From the NCBI RefSeq assembly GCF_000282575.1, contig NZ_AKJA01000102.1, positions 18,538 to 82,537 on the forward strand: DNA of 64,000 bases, in the 5' to 3' direction. A program made the translations under genes and the position numbers. This DNA is from Herbaspirillum sp. YR522. GTDB lineage: Bacteria; Pseudomonadota; Gammaproteobacteria; Burkholderiales; Burkholderiaceae_D. The notes under the pieces are model-generated. The model saw only the letters and a list, made by a program, of their open reading frames with translations. It had not been told where the DNA came from and did not search any database. Below, piece after piece: positions 11,831 through 25,531 of the stretch; positions within the stretch are counted from its first letter, which is position 1, and each line of letters starts with the position of its first letter.

Positions 11831-12793
11831 GTGCGTATTCTCGCATCGCTACTTTTTCTGCTGTCGTGCAGCCAGGTTCAGTCATCGCCCCGGGATCTCG
11901 CCGCCGAGCTCAAGCCCGCCCAGACCGCCCTCGCCGCCAAGGATTATTCCACCGCCTACGATGGCTTGCTCCAATTCGCCGATCGCAATCCCCTGGCGCA
12001 GTTCACACTGGGACTGTTCGAACAGCAGGCATGGGGCCGCCCCGCCAATGCCGCCGTCGCCTGCGACTGGTTCGCAAAGGCTGCCCTTGGCAAGGTTCCG
12101 GCGGCGCAGCAATTGCTGGGCGATTGCCTGGCGCGCGGCATCGGCCGAGCGGTAGACGGGCCGGCCGCCTTGCACTGGTATGAGCAGGCGGCCCGATCGG
12201 GAATTGCCTATGCATGGTGCTCGGCCGGCGAGTTGTACATCGCGGGTGTGGTGGTCCCCAAGGACACCGCGCGCGGGATCGCGCTATGCGCGGCGGCCGC
12301 CCAGGCCGGTTCACCGCCGGCCATGCTGAGGCTGGCCGACTATTATCGGGAAGGCCGCGACATGCCAGCCGATCCGCGCCTGGCGCGCTATTGGTATCAG
12401 CAGGCCGCGCAGCAGCACCAGCATGAAGCGCAGTTCCGCCTGGGCATCATGCTCAGCGAAGGCCAAGGCGGTGACGCCGATGTGGTACAGGCCCGGGCCT
12501 GGCTGGAACAGGCCGCCACCGAGGGCTACGCACGTGCCTACCTGCCGCTGGCCATCCTGTATGCCAACGCAACGCCGGACCCCGCCACGGGGGCGCTGAC
12601 ACCGGATGACCTGGCCAAGGTGTACATGTGGAACAGCGCCGCCAAGGCCACCACCACCAATCCGGCGCAGCTGGCCGAGATCGCGCGCATCGAGAAACTG
12701 TCGCTGGCGGCGATGCCGGCACCATGGAAACCGGTGCTGGACCGCCGCGTGGCGGAGCACCTCGCCCGGCACGACGGTGCCGGCACGCCCTGA
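11831..12793 (+). CDS. Sel1-repeat (TPR-like) exported protein
   Basis: 320 residues from a GTG start. The N-terminus is hydrophobic with an LLSC tetrapeptide, so the protein is either a lipoprotein or cleaved near VQS. Residues 40-260 contain about six Sel1-like repeats of roughly 36 residues, recognisable by A..W..KAA, A.HWYEQAA, ARYWYQQAA and ARAWLEQAA helices. These are alpha-solenoid scaffolds for protein contacts. It lies 38 bp upstream of the exoprotein gene, so it may assist its export or surface assembly (inference). No enzymatic motif is visible. Confidence 0.85.
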   Translation: MRILASLLFLLSCSQVQSSPRDLAAELKPAQTALAAKDYSTAYDGLLQFADRNPLAQFTLGLFEQQAWGRPANAAVACDWFAKAALGKVPAAQQLLGDCLARGIGRAVDGPAALHWYEQAARSGIAYAWCSAGELYIAGVVVPKDTARGIALCAAAAQAGSPPAMLRLADYYREGRDMPADPRLARYWYQQAAQQHQHEAQFRLGIMLSEGQGGDADVVQARAWLEQAATEGYARAYLPLAILYANATPDPATGALTPDDLAKVYMWNSAAKATTTNPAQLAEIARIEKLSLAAMPAPWKPVLDRRVAEHLARHDGAGTP

Positions 12794-12831
12794 CCATTTT
12801 TTGCTTCACCGTTGCCACCAAGGGGAATCAT

Positions 12832-15800
12832 ATGCAACGCCACGCTGCGCTCAACCGTATCTATCGCCTGGTCTGGAGCCATGTCCATCAGACCTGGGTG
12901 ATCGTCTCCGAACGGACCAGGGGCCAGGGCAAGCGCGCCAGCCGCCGGCTGCTGGCTGGCATGCTGATGGCGGCGGCCCACGCGGCACAGGCCGGGCCTG
13001 CGGGGGGGCAGATCACCGGCGGCAGCGGCAGCATTGGCCAGGTCGGCAACACCACCACCATTACCCAGACCAGCCAGGCCCTGTCGGCGAATTGGCGCAG
13101 CTTCAATACCTCCACCCAGGAAACGGTCAATTTCGTACAACCGTCAGCCAACGCCATCGCGGTCAATCGAATCCTGGACGCCAATCCCACCCAATTCATG
13201 GGCCAGCTCAATGCCAACGGCCAGGTCTATTTGATCAATCCCAATGGCATCCTGTTCGGCGCCGGTTCGCAGATCAACGTCGGCGCCTTGGTGGCGTCCA
13301 CGCTCGACACCAGCGATGCAGGCCTGGGCGGCGCGGCACTCAACTTCAGCGGCGCCGGCCGCGGCAGCATCGTCAACCAGGGTGACATCGTCACTGGGGC
13401 CGGCGGCTATGTCGCCTTCATCGGTAACACTGTGCGCAACCAGGGCACCATCACCGCGCCCGGCGGCACCGTCGCGCTCGGTGCCGGCAGCGATGTGACG
13501 CTGGCATTCGCCGGCAACAGCCTGGTGAAAATGCAGGTCAACCAGAACACCCTTGACAACCTGGCCGAAAACGGCGGCGTGATCCGCGCCGACGGCGGCG
13601 CGGTCGTCCTCACCGCCGGCGCGCGCGACGCGGTACTGGCCAGCATGGTCAACAACACCGGCATCATCCAGGCGCGCAGCGTGCGCGAGGTCAACGGCAG
13701 CATCGTACTCGACGCCGGCAACCTGGGCACGGCCAGCAATGGCGGCACGCTGGACGCCTCCGGCAGCAACAGCGGCCAGACCGGCGGCGCCGTCCACGTC
13801 CTGGGCGGCCAGGTCGCCCTGGCCGGCACCAGCCGCATCGACGTGTCGGGCGATGCCGGCGGAGGCACGGCCCTGGTCGGCGGCAACTTCCTGGGCGCCG
13901 GCCCGCAGCAGAATGCGCAGAACGTCACCGTGGCCGGCGGCAGCCTGATCAACGCCGATGCCGTCAACACTGGCAATGGCGGCAACGTGGCCGTCTGGTC
14001 GGACCTTACCACCAACTTCGACGGCGTCATCAGCGCACGCGGTGGCGCCACCAGGGGTGACGGCGGCGCGGTCGAGACCTCGGGCAAGAAACTGCATATC
14101 GGCAGCGATTCCTCGGTGTCCACGCTGGCCTCCCATGGCACATATGGCAATTGGCTGCTGGATCCGCAGGACTTCACCATCGCCCCCAGTGGCGGCGACA
14201 TGACCGGTACCCAGATCACCAATGCCTTGCAACTTGGCAACGTGACCATCAAATCGTCCCAGGGCGGCACGGCCGGCAACGGCGACATCAACGTGATCGG
14301 CGGCGACCTGATCGGTGGTAACAGCTGGACCACCGGCACCACACTGACGTTAAGCGCCTATCGCAATATCAACGTACTGGACTATGCCAATATCGACGCC
14401 AACGCCGGCACCGGCAGCATCGTGCTGCGTGCCGACAACACGGCCACCGGCGTGGGCACGGTCAATCTCGATGCCAACACCGTCAACCTCTTCGGCAACA
14501 GTACCGGCACGGTCAAGATCTACTACAACCCGACCAGCTATGCCACGCCAACAGATTATGCGGGTATGCAGGGTGGCGGCTTCCAGACCATCCAGAACGC
14601 CAACCTGAGCACCTACATGCTCATCAACCTGCATGCCGGTATTGTCGACAAAACCTATGACGGGACTACGGCAGCGACGATCACCGGTTTCTCGGTCACC
14701 GGCGCGGTACCCGTGGGCATCACGATCCAGACCACCGGCGCGTCGGCCAGTTTCTCCGACAAGAATGCCGGCGCCAACAAGACGGTCACCGTCAGCGGCG
14801 TGACCATGACCGGTGCCAATGCCAGCCGTTATTTTCTCAACGGCCTCGACAGCGCCACGGCGAGCATCAATCGTGCCAATCTCAGCCTATCGGGCATCAC
14901 CGCCAACAACAAGACATACGATGGCACTGCCTCGGCCACGCTCAGCGGCACCGCAGTGGTCACTCCCCTCGGCGGCGACAGCGTCACTCTTGCCGGCACC
15001 GGCATCGGCAGCTTCGTCAACAAGAATGCGGGCACCAGCAAGGGCGTGAGCGTGTCCGGCTATACCCTCACGGGCACCGACGCCGGCAACTACACCCTGA
15101 TCCTGCCTACCGGCCTGACCGCCACTATCAATCGTGCCAACCTGAGCGTGACAGGCGTCACCGCCGCCAGCAAGACCTACGACGGCAGCACTGGCGCCGT
15201 GCTGGCAGGCACTGCCAGCGTCACCGCATTGGGGAGCGATTCGGTGTCGGTCGCAGGCACGGGCGTTGGCACCTTCGCCGACAAGAGCGCCGGCATCAAC
15301 AAGGTCGTCAGCGTGAGTGGTTATTCGCTCGCCGGCACCGATGCAGTCAACTACAACATCGTGCAACCGACCGGCCTGGTGGCGAGCATCAATCGCGCCA
15401 ACCTGGTCGTGTCGGGCATCTCGGCCGCCGACAAGACCTACGACGGGACCTCCTCGGCCACGCTGGGCGGCGCGGCATCGGTGAGCGCCATCGCTGGCGA
15501 CATCGTAGCCCTGGCGGGCACCGGCACCGGCACCTTCGTCAACAAGAACGCCGGCACCAACAAATCGGTCACGGTGAGCGGCTATACCTTGAGTGGCAGC
15601 GACGCCAACAACTATAACCTGGTCCAGCCCGCCGGCTTGGCCGCCACCATCAGCAAAGCCGACCTGGCATTGAGCGGCCTGGCAGTGTCGGACAAGGTCT
15701 ATGACGGCACCACCGCTGCGACGTTGAGCGGCACCGCTTCGGTGTCCGCCATCGGCAGCGACGTGGTGTCGCTCGGCGGTAGCGGCAGCGCTGCCTTCGT

Positions 15801-17316
15801 CAACAAGAACGCGGGCAGCAACAAGGGCGTCAGCGTCAGTGGCTACACGCTTTCCGGCGCCGATGCCGGCAACTACAACCTGGTCGCGCCCGGCAACCTG
15901 AGCGCCACCATCAACAAGGCCGACCTCGTGGTCAACGGCGTGAGCGCGGTCAACAAGACCTACGACGGCACCAATGCGGCGAGCTTGGGCGGCGCCGCTG
16001 CGGTGAGCGCCATCGGCGCCGACGTGGTCAGCGTCAGCGGCACCGGCAGCGGTACTTTCGCCGACAAGAATGCCGGTACCAACAAGGCCGTCAGCGTCAC
16101 CGGCTATACCCTTTCCGGCACCGACGCCGCCAATTACAACGTGATCCAGCCGACCGGCCTGAACGCAGATATCGTTCGCGCCGACCTCGGCGTGTCGGGC
16201 GTGACGGCGGCTGGCAAGGTCTACGATGGCACCACCGCCGCGGTCCTGACCGGCACTGCCGCAGTGGCCGCCTTCGGCGCTGACGTGGTCAGCGTCGTCG
16301 GGACCGGCGTGGGCACCTTCGCCAACAAGAACGCTGGCAGCAACAAGGCCGTCAGCGTGACCGGCTACACATTGTCCGGCGCCGACGCCAGCAACTACAA
16401 CCTCGTGCAACCTACCGGCTTGAGCGCGACCATCGGCAAGGCCGATCTCGCGCTATCCGGCCTCAGTGCGTCCGACAAGGTGTATGACGGCGCCACGCAG
16501 GCGAGCCTGGCGGGCACGGCCAGCGTCACGGCCATCGGCAGCGACGTGGTCACCCTGGGCGGCACCGGCAGCGGCGCTTTCGCCGACAAGAACGTGGGCA
16601 ACAACAAGGCGGTGTTGGTCAGCGGCTATACCCTGAGCGGCGCCGACGCCGGCAATTACACGCTGGTCGTGCCCTCCAGCCTGACGGCCCGCATCACCCC
16701 GGCCGCCCTCACCGTGAGCGGCATCACCGCTGCCGACAAGTCCTTCGATGGCACCACCGCGGCCACGGTCGACAGCACTCAGGCGACGCTGGCCGGCCTG
16801 ATCGGCAGCGACGTGGTGACCGTCTCGGCCAGCGGCACCTTCGCCGACGCCAACGTCGGCAATGCCAAGGTGGTCAACCTGAGCAACGTCTTCGGCGGAG
16901 CCGATGCCGGCAATTACGCCATCGCGCCGCAAGCACAGGCCGTTGCCAGCATCACGGCGGCGCCGGTCATCCCGCCTGCATCGCCGGTCATCACGCCTGC
17001 GTTGCCGTCCCAACCGACCACGATCACCGCCGGCGCCTCGCCGTCGACCCGGCAGATGCAGGACATCGTGACGCAGATACAGTCATCGGTGCTGCCGCCG
17101 CAGGCGGCGACCGAACCACGCGCGCTGGAACTGTCATCGACCATCCAGGTATCACGCCGCAGCGATGACGAACCTGGGCAGCAGGCACCGTCCGCCGGCC
17201 GCGCTGCCGCCCAGCCGATCAATACCAGCACCGGCTTCGGCACGCCGGCCCCGATGTTGAACATCCAGAACGGCGGCATCCAACTGCCTCCCATGGCCAC
17301 CAGCATCACCGAATAA
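12832..17316 (+). CDS. Two-partner secretion exoprotein (TpsA, filamentous-haemagglutinin type) with nine YDG repeats
   Basis: 1,494 residues from the ATG preceded by AAGGGGA; an upstream in-frame start would overlap the Sel1 gene. The N-terminus NRIYRLVWS is the extended signal-peptide region typical of type V proteins, with cleavage near AAQA. The TPS secretion domain (about 60-300) contains VNRI and NPNGILFGAG. A beta-helix haemagglutinin region runs to about residue 600. Nine MBG/YDG-type repeats of 87 residues follow (about 606-1370), then a Pro/Gln-rich tail. It should cross the outer membrane through the pore encoded 12 bp downstream and act as an adhesin or biofilm protein. No toxin domain is seen at the C-terminus. 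Confidence 0.92.
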   Translation: MQRHAALNRIYRLVWSHVHQTWVIVSERTRGQGKRASRRLLAGMLMAAAHAAQAGPAGGQITGGSGSIGQVGNTTTITQTSQALSANWRSFNTSTQETVNFVQPSANAIAVNRILDANPTQFMGQLNANGQVYLINPNGILFGAGSQINVGALVASTLDTSDAGLGGAALNFSGAGRGSIVNQGDIVTGAGGYVAFIGNTVRNQGTITAPGGTVALGAGSDVTLAFAGNSLVKMQVNQNTLDNLAENGGVIRADGGAVVLTAGARDAVLASMVNNTGIIQARSVREVNGSIVLDAGNLGTASNGGTLDASGSNSGQTGGAVHVLGGQVALAGTSRIDVSGDAGGGTALVGGNFLGAGPQQNAQNVTVAGGSLINADAVNTGNGGNVAVWSDLTTNFDGVISARGGATRGDGGAVETSGKKLHIGSDSSVSTLASHGTYGNWLLDPQDFTIAPSGGDMTGTQITNALQLGNVTIKSSQGGTAGNGDINVIGGDLIGGNSWTTGTTLTLSAYRNINVLDYANIDANAGTGSIVLRADNTATGVGTVNLDANTVNLFGNSTGTVKIYYNPTSYATPTDYAGMQGGGFQTIQNANLSTYMLINLHAGIVDKTYDGTTAATITGFSVTGAVPVGITIQTTGASASFSDKNAGANKTVTVSGVTMTGANASRYFLNGLDSATASINRANLSLSGITANNKTYDGTASATLSGTAVVTPLGGDSVTLAGTGIGSFVNKNAGTSKGVSVSGYTLTGTDAGNYTLILPTGLTATINRANLSVTGVTAASKTYDGSTGAVLAGTASVTALGSDSVSVAGTGVGTFADKSAGINKVVSVSGYSLAGTDAVNYNIVQPTGLVASINRANLVVSGISAADKTYDGTSSATLGGAASVSAIAGDIVALAGTGTGTFVNKNAGTNKSVTVSGYTLSGSDANNYNLVQPAGLAATISKADLALSGLAVSDKVYDGTTAATLSGTASVSAIGSDVVSLGGSGSAAFVNKNAGSNKGVSVSGYTLSGADAGNYNLVAPGNLSATINKADLVVNGVSAVNKTYDGTNAASLGGAAAVSAIGADVVSVSGTGSGTFADKNAGTNKAVSVTGYTLSGTDAANYNVIQPTGLNADIVRADLGVSGVTAAGKVYDGTTAAVLTGTAAVAAFGADVVSVVGTGVGTFANKNAGSNKAVSVTGYTLSGADASNYNLVQPTGLSATIGKADLALSGLSASDKVYDGATQASLAGTASVTAIGSDVVTLGGTGSGAFADKNVGNNKAVLVSGYTLSGADAGNYTLVVPSSLTARITPAALTVSGITAADKSFDGTTAATVDSTQATLAGLIGSDVVTVSASGTFADANVGNAKVVNLSNVFGGADAGNYAIAPQAQAVASITAAPVIPPASPVITPALPSQPTTITAGASPSTRQMQDIVTQIQSSVLPPQAATEPRALELSSTIQVSRRSDDEPGQQAPSAGRAAAQPINTSTGFGTPAPMLNIQNGGIQLPPMATSITE
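14647..16995 (+). repeat. Nine in-frame tandem YDG repeats, exact 261-bp period
   Basis: The codons for the (D/N/S/G)K.YDG motif start at 14647, 14908, 15169, 15430, 15691, 15952, 16213, 16474 and 16735, each exactly 261 bp apart. Each unit encodes a motif order of YDG, a Gly/Asp-Val strand, (F)(V/A)(N/D)KNAG, VSGYTLSG.DA.NY and a closing ATI.(R/K)A. Unit 1 (RYF instead of the usual NY) and unit 9 (FDG, SANVG-type middle, shorter end) are the most divergent. The DNA of the units has diverged, so this is an old array held in frame, not a recent expansion. Confidence 0.95.
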
Positions 17317-17328
17317 AACCGCCCATTC

Positions 17329-19023
17329 ATGACAATCGCAGACCTGTTGCCGTCCTTCCCCAAAACGACACTGGCCGCATTGCTGCTGGCCGCCCTCGAA
17401 GCGCATGCCGCCGGCCCGGTGGTCACACCCGATGCGGGCGCGATCCTGCAGCAGTTGCAGCCGTCGGTGCCGCCCACGCCGCAATCCGGCCGGCCGGCCC
17501 TGCAAATCGAACCGAAGAATGCCACCGGGGGGCCGGCGACGGCGCCGTTCGAGGTGCGAGAGATCCGCATCACCGGCAATACCGAATTCGCCACCGACGT
17601 GCTGCACGCGCTGGTGGCGGACCAGCAAGCAAGACAGCGCACACTGGCGCAGCTCGAAGAAGCAGCCGCACGCATCACCGACTTCTACCAGCGTCACGGC
17701 TTTCCGCTGGCGCGCGCGCTGATCCCGGCCCAGACCATCAGCGCCGGTGTGGTGGTGATCCAGGTGGTCGAGGCGCGCTACGGCCGCATCGACGTGGACA
17801 ATCGTAGCGAGGTCAGCGACGCGCTGGTGCAGGCAACAGCAGCTTCCCTGCAGCCCGGCCAGGTGATCGACGAACGCCATCTCGACCGCACGTTGCTGCT
17901 GCTGTCGGACATACCGGGCGTGGGGGTGAACGCCGTGCTCAAGCCGGGCGCTGCCGTCGGCACTTCCGACCTGGCGCTGGAACTGGCGCGCGCGCCGGTG
18001 GCACTGGCCAATGCGGCGCTCGACAATTACGGCAACCGCTATGTCGGACGGATGCGGGCCAGCGGCAACCTGAACCTGGTCAATCCGTTTCACCACGGCG
18101 ATGTACTGAGCCTGTCGGCAGTCAGTTCCGGTGAAGGCATGCAATTTGCGCGGCTTGGGTATGACACCCTGATCAATGGCCTCGGCACGCACGCAGGCGT
18201 GGCCTATTCGTTCGTGCATTACCGGCTCGGTGGCAGCGTCGATGCGCTGGGTGCGCATGGCACGGCCGGGGTGGCCAGCGCCTGGCTGCGCCAGCCCCTG
18301 CTGCGCAGTCGCCAGGCCAATATCTATGCGCAGGCGCAACTCGATGCCAAGCAGCTGCGCGACAGCATCGATGCCGGCGGCACACATACGGATCGTCACC
18401 TGGACAATTGGGTGCTGAGCCTCAATGGCGATAGGCGCGACAGTATCCTGGCCGGCGGCATCAGCATCTGGAGCCTGGGGTGGACCATTGGCCGCGTCGA
18501 TTTCGACGACACGGCAGCGCAAACGGCGGATGCGGCCTCGGCCCGCACGCGCGGCAGTTTCTCCAAATGGAACCTGAACTTCTCGCGGCTGCAGGCGTTG
18601 GGTAACAGGGATATCGTCTATTTCAATGCCGCGCTGCAGTGGTCGGACGGCAATCTGGACTCGGCCGAGAAAATGACGGTGGGCGGCCCCTACACGGTGC
18701 GCGCCTACGATATCGGCGCGGTCTCGGGTGACACCGGCGCCTATGGCACGCTGGAATGGCGCCACGACCTGGGCTTGTCGATGCCGGGCAAGTTGCAGAC
18801 GGTGGCCTTCATCGACAGCGCGCGGGTCAGGATCAATCGCCATCCGTGGAGCAGCGGTGAAAACAGCGTCAGCCTCTCCGGCATTGGCGCCGGACTGAAC
18901 TGGGATGGCCCCGATTCGTGGAAGGCGGCCTTGTCGGTGGCGACCTCCATTGGCGCTCATCCCTCCACCGTGGCTGCCCCCGCCAGCGCCCGCGCCTGGC
19001 TGACGCTTGGCAAGACCTTCTGA
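17329..19023 (+). CDS. Two-partner secretion outer-membrane transporter (TpsB, ShlB/FhaC/HecB family)
   Basis: 564 residues, the usual family length. A signal peptide ends near AHA. A Pro-rich N-terminal segment precedes two POTRA domains (about 75-225; VREIRITGNTEF begins the first). A 16-strand barrel (about 240-564) ends in TLGKTF with a terminal Phe. VRAYD near residue 460 corresponds to the conserved VRGYD motif of loop 6. The protein should recognise the TPS domain of the product encoded immediately upstream and translocate it. The 12-bp spacing argues for one transcript. Confidence 0.93.
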   Translation: MTIADLLPSFPKTTLAALLLAALEAHAAGPVVTPDAGAILQQLQPSVPPTPQSGRPALQIEPKNATGGPATAPFEVREIRITGNTEFATDVLHALVADQQARQRTLAQLEEAAARITDFYQRHGFPLARALIPAQTISAGVVVIQVVEARYGRIDVDNRSEVSDALVQATAASLQPGQVIDERHLDRTLLLLSDIPGVGVNAVLKPGAAVGTSDLALELARAPVALANAALDNYGNRYVGRMRASGNLNLVNPFHHGDVLSLSAVSSGEGMQFARLGYDTLINGLGTHAGVAYSFVHYRLGGSVDALGAHGTAGVASAWLRQPLLRSRQANIYAQAQLDAKQLRDSIDAGGTHTDRHLDNWVLSLNGDRRDSILAGGISIWSLGWTIGRVDFDDTAAQTADAASARTRGSFSKWNLNFSRLQALGNRDIVYFNAALQWSDGNLDSAEKMTVGGPYTVRAYDIGAVSGDTGAYGTLEWRHDLGLSMPGKLQTVAFIDSARVRINRHPWSSGENSVSLSGIGAGLNWDGPDSWKAALSVATSIGAHPSTVAAPASARAWLTLGKTF

Positions 19024-19101
19024 GCGCGGCCATGCGCTGCCGGCAATCCCGGGCCTGGCCAAGCGTGAGCGACGATTGCCCGATCGACCCGATAGGTCGC
19101 G

Positions 19102-20013
19102 TTAGCGGACGATGCGCAACGAAAAATCGGCAGCCCGGATATCCTTGGTCAGGCTGCCGATCGAGATCCGTTCAACCCCGGTTTCTGCAATCGCGCGCAC
19201 GGTATCGAGGCTGATGCCCCCCGACGCTTCCAGCAGCGCACGCCCGGCATTGACCGCCACCGCCTCGCGCATCATCTCCAGCGAGAAGTTATCCAGCAGG
19301 ATCGACACGGCGCCGGCGCCCAGGGCTTCCTGCAACTCGCCGATGCTCTCCACCTCGACCTGGATCGCCACCCCGGCGTCGAGCTTGTGGGCGGCGGCCA
19401 TGGCGGCGCTGATGCCACCGGCGGCGGCGATGTGGTTTTCCTTGATCAGGATGCCGTCGTACAGGGCCAGGCGCTGATTGGCGCCGCCCCCCACCCGGAC
19501 CGCGTACTTCTGCGCCAGGCGCAGGCCCGGCAAGGTCTTGCGGGTATCGAGGATGCTGGCGCCGGTGCCGGCGACGACGTCGACGTAGCGCCGCGTGGCA
19601 CTGGCCACGCCCGACAGCAGCTGCAAGAAGTTGAGTGCACCGCGTTCGGCGGTGAGCAAGGCGCGCGCCGGACCTTCGATGATACAGACCTCGCTGTCGG
19701 CCGCCATCAGGTCGCCTTCGGCATGACGCCAGCCTACCTGCAGGCGCGGATCGAGCCGGGTCATCACCGCCTCGAACCAGGGCGCACCGCACAGCACGGC
19801 GGCTTCGCGCACGATCACGCGGGCCGTGACGAATTCGTGCTCGGGCACCAGCATGCCGGTGAAATCACCGTCGCCGACGTCTTCGGCGATGGCCTGGTTG
19901 ACATTGGCGTCGAAGGCCGCGAGCAAGGCCGCATCGAAGGGCGCAAAGGGATTGTTCAAGTTGCTGGCCACGGTGATGCTGGGGCTGGTCTTGATGGCGT
20001 GGAGGGTTGTCAT
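19102..20013 (-). CDS. nadC: Nicotinate-nucleotide pyrophosphorylase (carboxylating)
   Basis: 303 residues. Converts quinolinate and PRPP to nicotinate mononucleotide, the third de novo NAD step. Seen: EDVGDGDFT near the N-terminus, [20 protein letters not shown] helix, [10 protein letters not shown] substrate loop, KENHI, the EVE segment and the C-terminal SIGSLTK turn. Its start overlaps the end of nadA by four bases, so the two are translationally coupled. nadB lies 13 kb away on the opposite strand. Confidence 0.96.
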   Translation of the reverse strand: MTTLHAIKTSPSITVASNLNNPFAPFDAALLAAFDANVNQAIAEDVGDGDFTGMLVPEHEFVTARVIVREAAVLCGAPWFEAVMTRLDPRLQVGWRHAEGDLMAADSEVCIIEGPARALLTAERGALNFLQLLSGVASATRRYVDVVAGTGASILDTRKTLPGLRLAQKYAVRVGGGANQRLALYDGILIKENHIAAAGGISAAMAAAHKLDAGVAIQVEVESIGELQEALGAGAVSILLDNFSLEMMREAVAVNAGRALLEASGGISLDTVRAIAETGVERISIGSLTKDIRAADFSLRIVR

Positions 20014-21149
20014 GCCGGGCCGATTCCTGCAAACAGTTGCTGTTCGTCTTCAAGCCGCGCGCCGGGGCGCACATTGGCTTTCCTGTTGGCTGCGAAATCC
20101 AGCATGCGGTCGATGCACAGCACGGCGCGACGGCCGACGGCTGGATCGACGACGATTTCGTTGGCTCCGCTCTGCAGCACCTGCAACAGGTTCTGCAGAC
20201 CGTTCATCGCCATCCACGGGCAGTGCGCGCAACTCTTGCATGTCGCACTGTTGCCGGCCGTGGGGGCGTCGATGAATAGCTTGCCTGGCGCAGCCAGGCG
20301 CATCTTGTGCAGGATGCCGTTGTCGGTGGCGACGATGAACGACGGCGCGCTGGACGCCTGCACCGCAGCGATCAGCTGCGAGGTCGAACCGACCACATCG
20401 GCCTGCGCTACCACCGCCGCCGGCGATTCGGGATGCACCAGCACCAGCGCCTCGGGGTGTTCGGCGCGCATCAGTTCCAGCTCGCCCCCCTTGAATTCGT
20501 CGTGCACCAGGCACGACCCTTGCCACAACAGCATGTCGGCGCCGGTCTGCTGCTGGATATAGCTGCCCAGGTGCTTGTCGGGCGCCCACAGGATCTTCTT
20601 GCCCTGCTGGTGCAGGTGCTGCACGATCTCCAGGCCGATCGACGAGGTTACCATCCAGTCGGCACGTGCCTTGACCGCGGCACTGGTATTGGCATAGACC
20701 ACCACCGTGCGATCGGGATGGGCGTCGCAGAAGGCGGCGAACTCATCGGCCGGGCATCCCAGGTCGAGCGAACAGGTGGCGTCCAGGTCGGGCATCAGGA
20801 TGCGTTTTTCCGGACTCAGGATCTTGGCCGTCTCGCCCATGAAGCGTACCCCCGCCACCACCAGCGTGGTGGCCGCGTGGTCGCGCCCGAAGCGGGCCAT
20901 TTCCAGCGAATCCGACACGCAGCCGCCGGTTTCCTCGGCCAGGTCCTGCAGGTCCGGATCGACGTAATAATGCGCCACCAGCACCGCCTGCTTCTGCTTG
21001 AGCAAGGCCTTGATGCGGGCCTTCAGGTCGGCCCGCTCGGCCGCGCCCGGTGTCGGTGGGACGCGCGCCCAGGCGTTGGCGGTGCAGCTGCCGCCGGTCT
21101 CCATCTGCGGCCGTTCGTATTGGACGACCTTGCTTGCGGTTGCGTGCAT
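20010..21149 (-). CDS. nadA: Quinolinate synthase
   Basis: 379 residues. Condenses iminoaspartate with dihydroxyacetone phosphate to quinolinate using a [4Fe-4S] cluster. Seen: [29 protein letters not shown], the cysteine in [16 protein letters not shown] and the late [10 protein letters not shown] cysteine motif. The gene starts 20 bp after the ABC-F stop and overlaps nadC by 4 bp, so ABC-F, nadA and nadC may share a transcript. Confidence 0.96.
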   Translation of the reverse strand: MHATASKVVQYERPQMETGGSCTANAWARVPPTPGAAERADLKARIKALLKQKQAVLVAHYYVDPDLQDLAEETGGCVSDSLEMARFGRDHAATTLVVAGVRFMGETAKILSPEKRILMPDLDATCSLDLGCPADEFAAFCDAHPDRTVVVYANTSAAVKARADWMVTSSIGLEIVQHLHQQGKKILWAPDKHLGSYIQQQTGADMLLWQGSCLVHDEFKGGELELMRAEHPEALVLVHPESPAAVVAQADVVGSTSQLIAAVQASSAPSFIVATDNGILHKMRLAAPGKLFIDAPTAGNSATCKSCAHCPWMAMNGLQNLLQVLQSGANEIVVDPAVGRRAVLCIDRMLDFAANRKANVRPGARLEDEQQLFAGIGPA

Positions 21150-21169
21150 GGCGGGAGTGTGCGTTGGGG

Positions 21170-22768
<1,599 letters not shown>

Positions 22769-23010
22769 TGCGAAACCTTTTTCTGAATTGAAACTGGCGC
22801 GGATGCGGCCATGACCGGCACTGCCCCGATCTGCCACCACGCGCGCGAAACCCTGCATCTTACCATCGCGAGCCGGCCCCGGCTTGCCTGGCGGGCAAGT
22901 CGCCCATTTTATTTCCGCACGGCAATCGATGCTGCCATACGCACTACAATGGCGGGATTTTAACGGAGCCCCGGCGCTCCAAGCTGCTTTGCAGCCTCCA
23001 CCCTCGACGC

Positions 23011-23557
23011 ATGAAAACAAGCACAACACTGATCGGCACGGCCGTGCTGGCGCTGGGCCTGGCCCACGGCGCCCAAGCGGCCTACAACGTCTGGACCAAC
23101 GAATACACGCTGTCCCGGCAGGACCTGCAGGGCGCGATCGCGCCGCAGTTCCCCCGCAAATTGAAGTACATGGACCTGTTCGACGTGACCTTGAGCAATC
23201 CGCGGCTGGCCATGGATGCGCCCAACAACCGGCTCAGCACGGTGGTCGATGCCCAGATCGCCAACCAATGGCTGTTGTCGCGCCCGGTCAACGCGGTGCT
23301 GACCATGAGCAGCGGCTTCAAGTACGACGCGCCGTCGCGCTCGCTGCGCCTGGACGCGCCCCGGGTCGACAATGTCGATTCGAAAGACGTGCCGCCGCAG
23401 TACGCCCAGCAGTTGAGCGCGCTGGGCAATGCCGCCGCCGACCAGCTACTGCGCGACTATGCCGTCTACACATTCACGCCCGAGCAGTTGCAGATGAACG
23501 GCAAGCGCTTCGAACCCGGCAAGATCACGGTGATCCAGGACGCCGTGAAGGTCGAGA

Positions 23558-23571
<14 letters not shown>
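23011..23571 (+). CDS. DUF1439 family exported protein (YceB-like)
   Basis: 186 residues. A signal peptide ends at AQA (about residue 23). The body matches the DUF1439/YceB pattern: an early [12 protein letters not shown], a central [10 protein letters not shown] strand and a late VYTFTPEQL segment. E. coli YceB is an envelope lipoprotein of unclear function; this one has no lipobox Cys and is probably periplasmic. It is divergent from the ABC-F gene and its last 14 bases overlap the convergent ldcA. Confidence 0.78.
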
Positions 23572-25519
<1,948 letters not shown>

Positions 25520-25531
25520 GAAGGGTCTGGA

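Noticed and set aside
14050..14075. An RGD tripeptide in the TpsA protein as an integrin-binding site
   Set aside because: It falls in the common (R)GDGG turn of haemagglutinin beta-helices and is expected by chance in a Gly/Asp-rich protein.
14647..16995. Regular 261-bp repeats as a possible CRISPR or minisatellite
   Set aside because: The units are long, diverged at DNA level, in frame and encode a known adhesin repeat; there are no short identical repeats with unique spacers.
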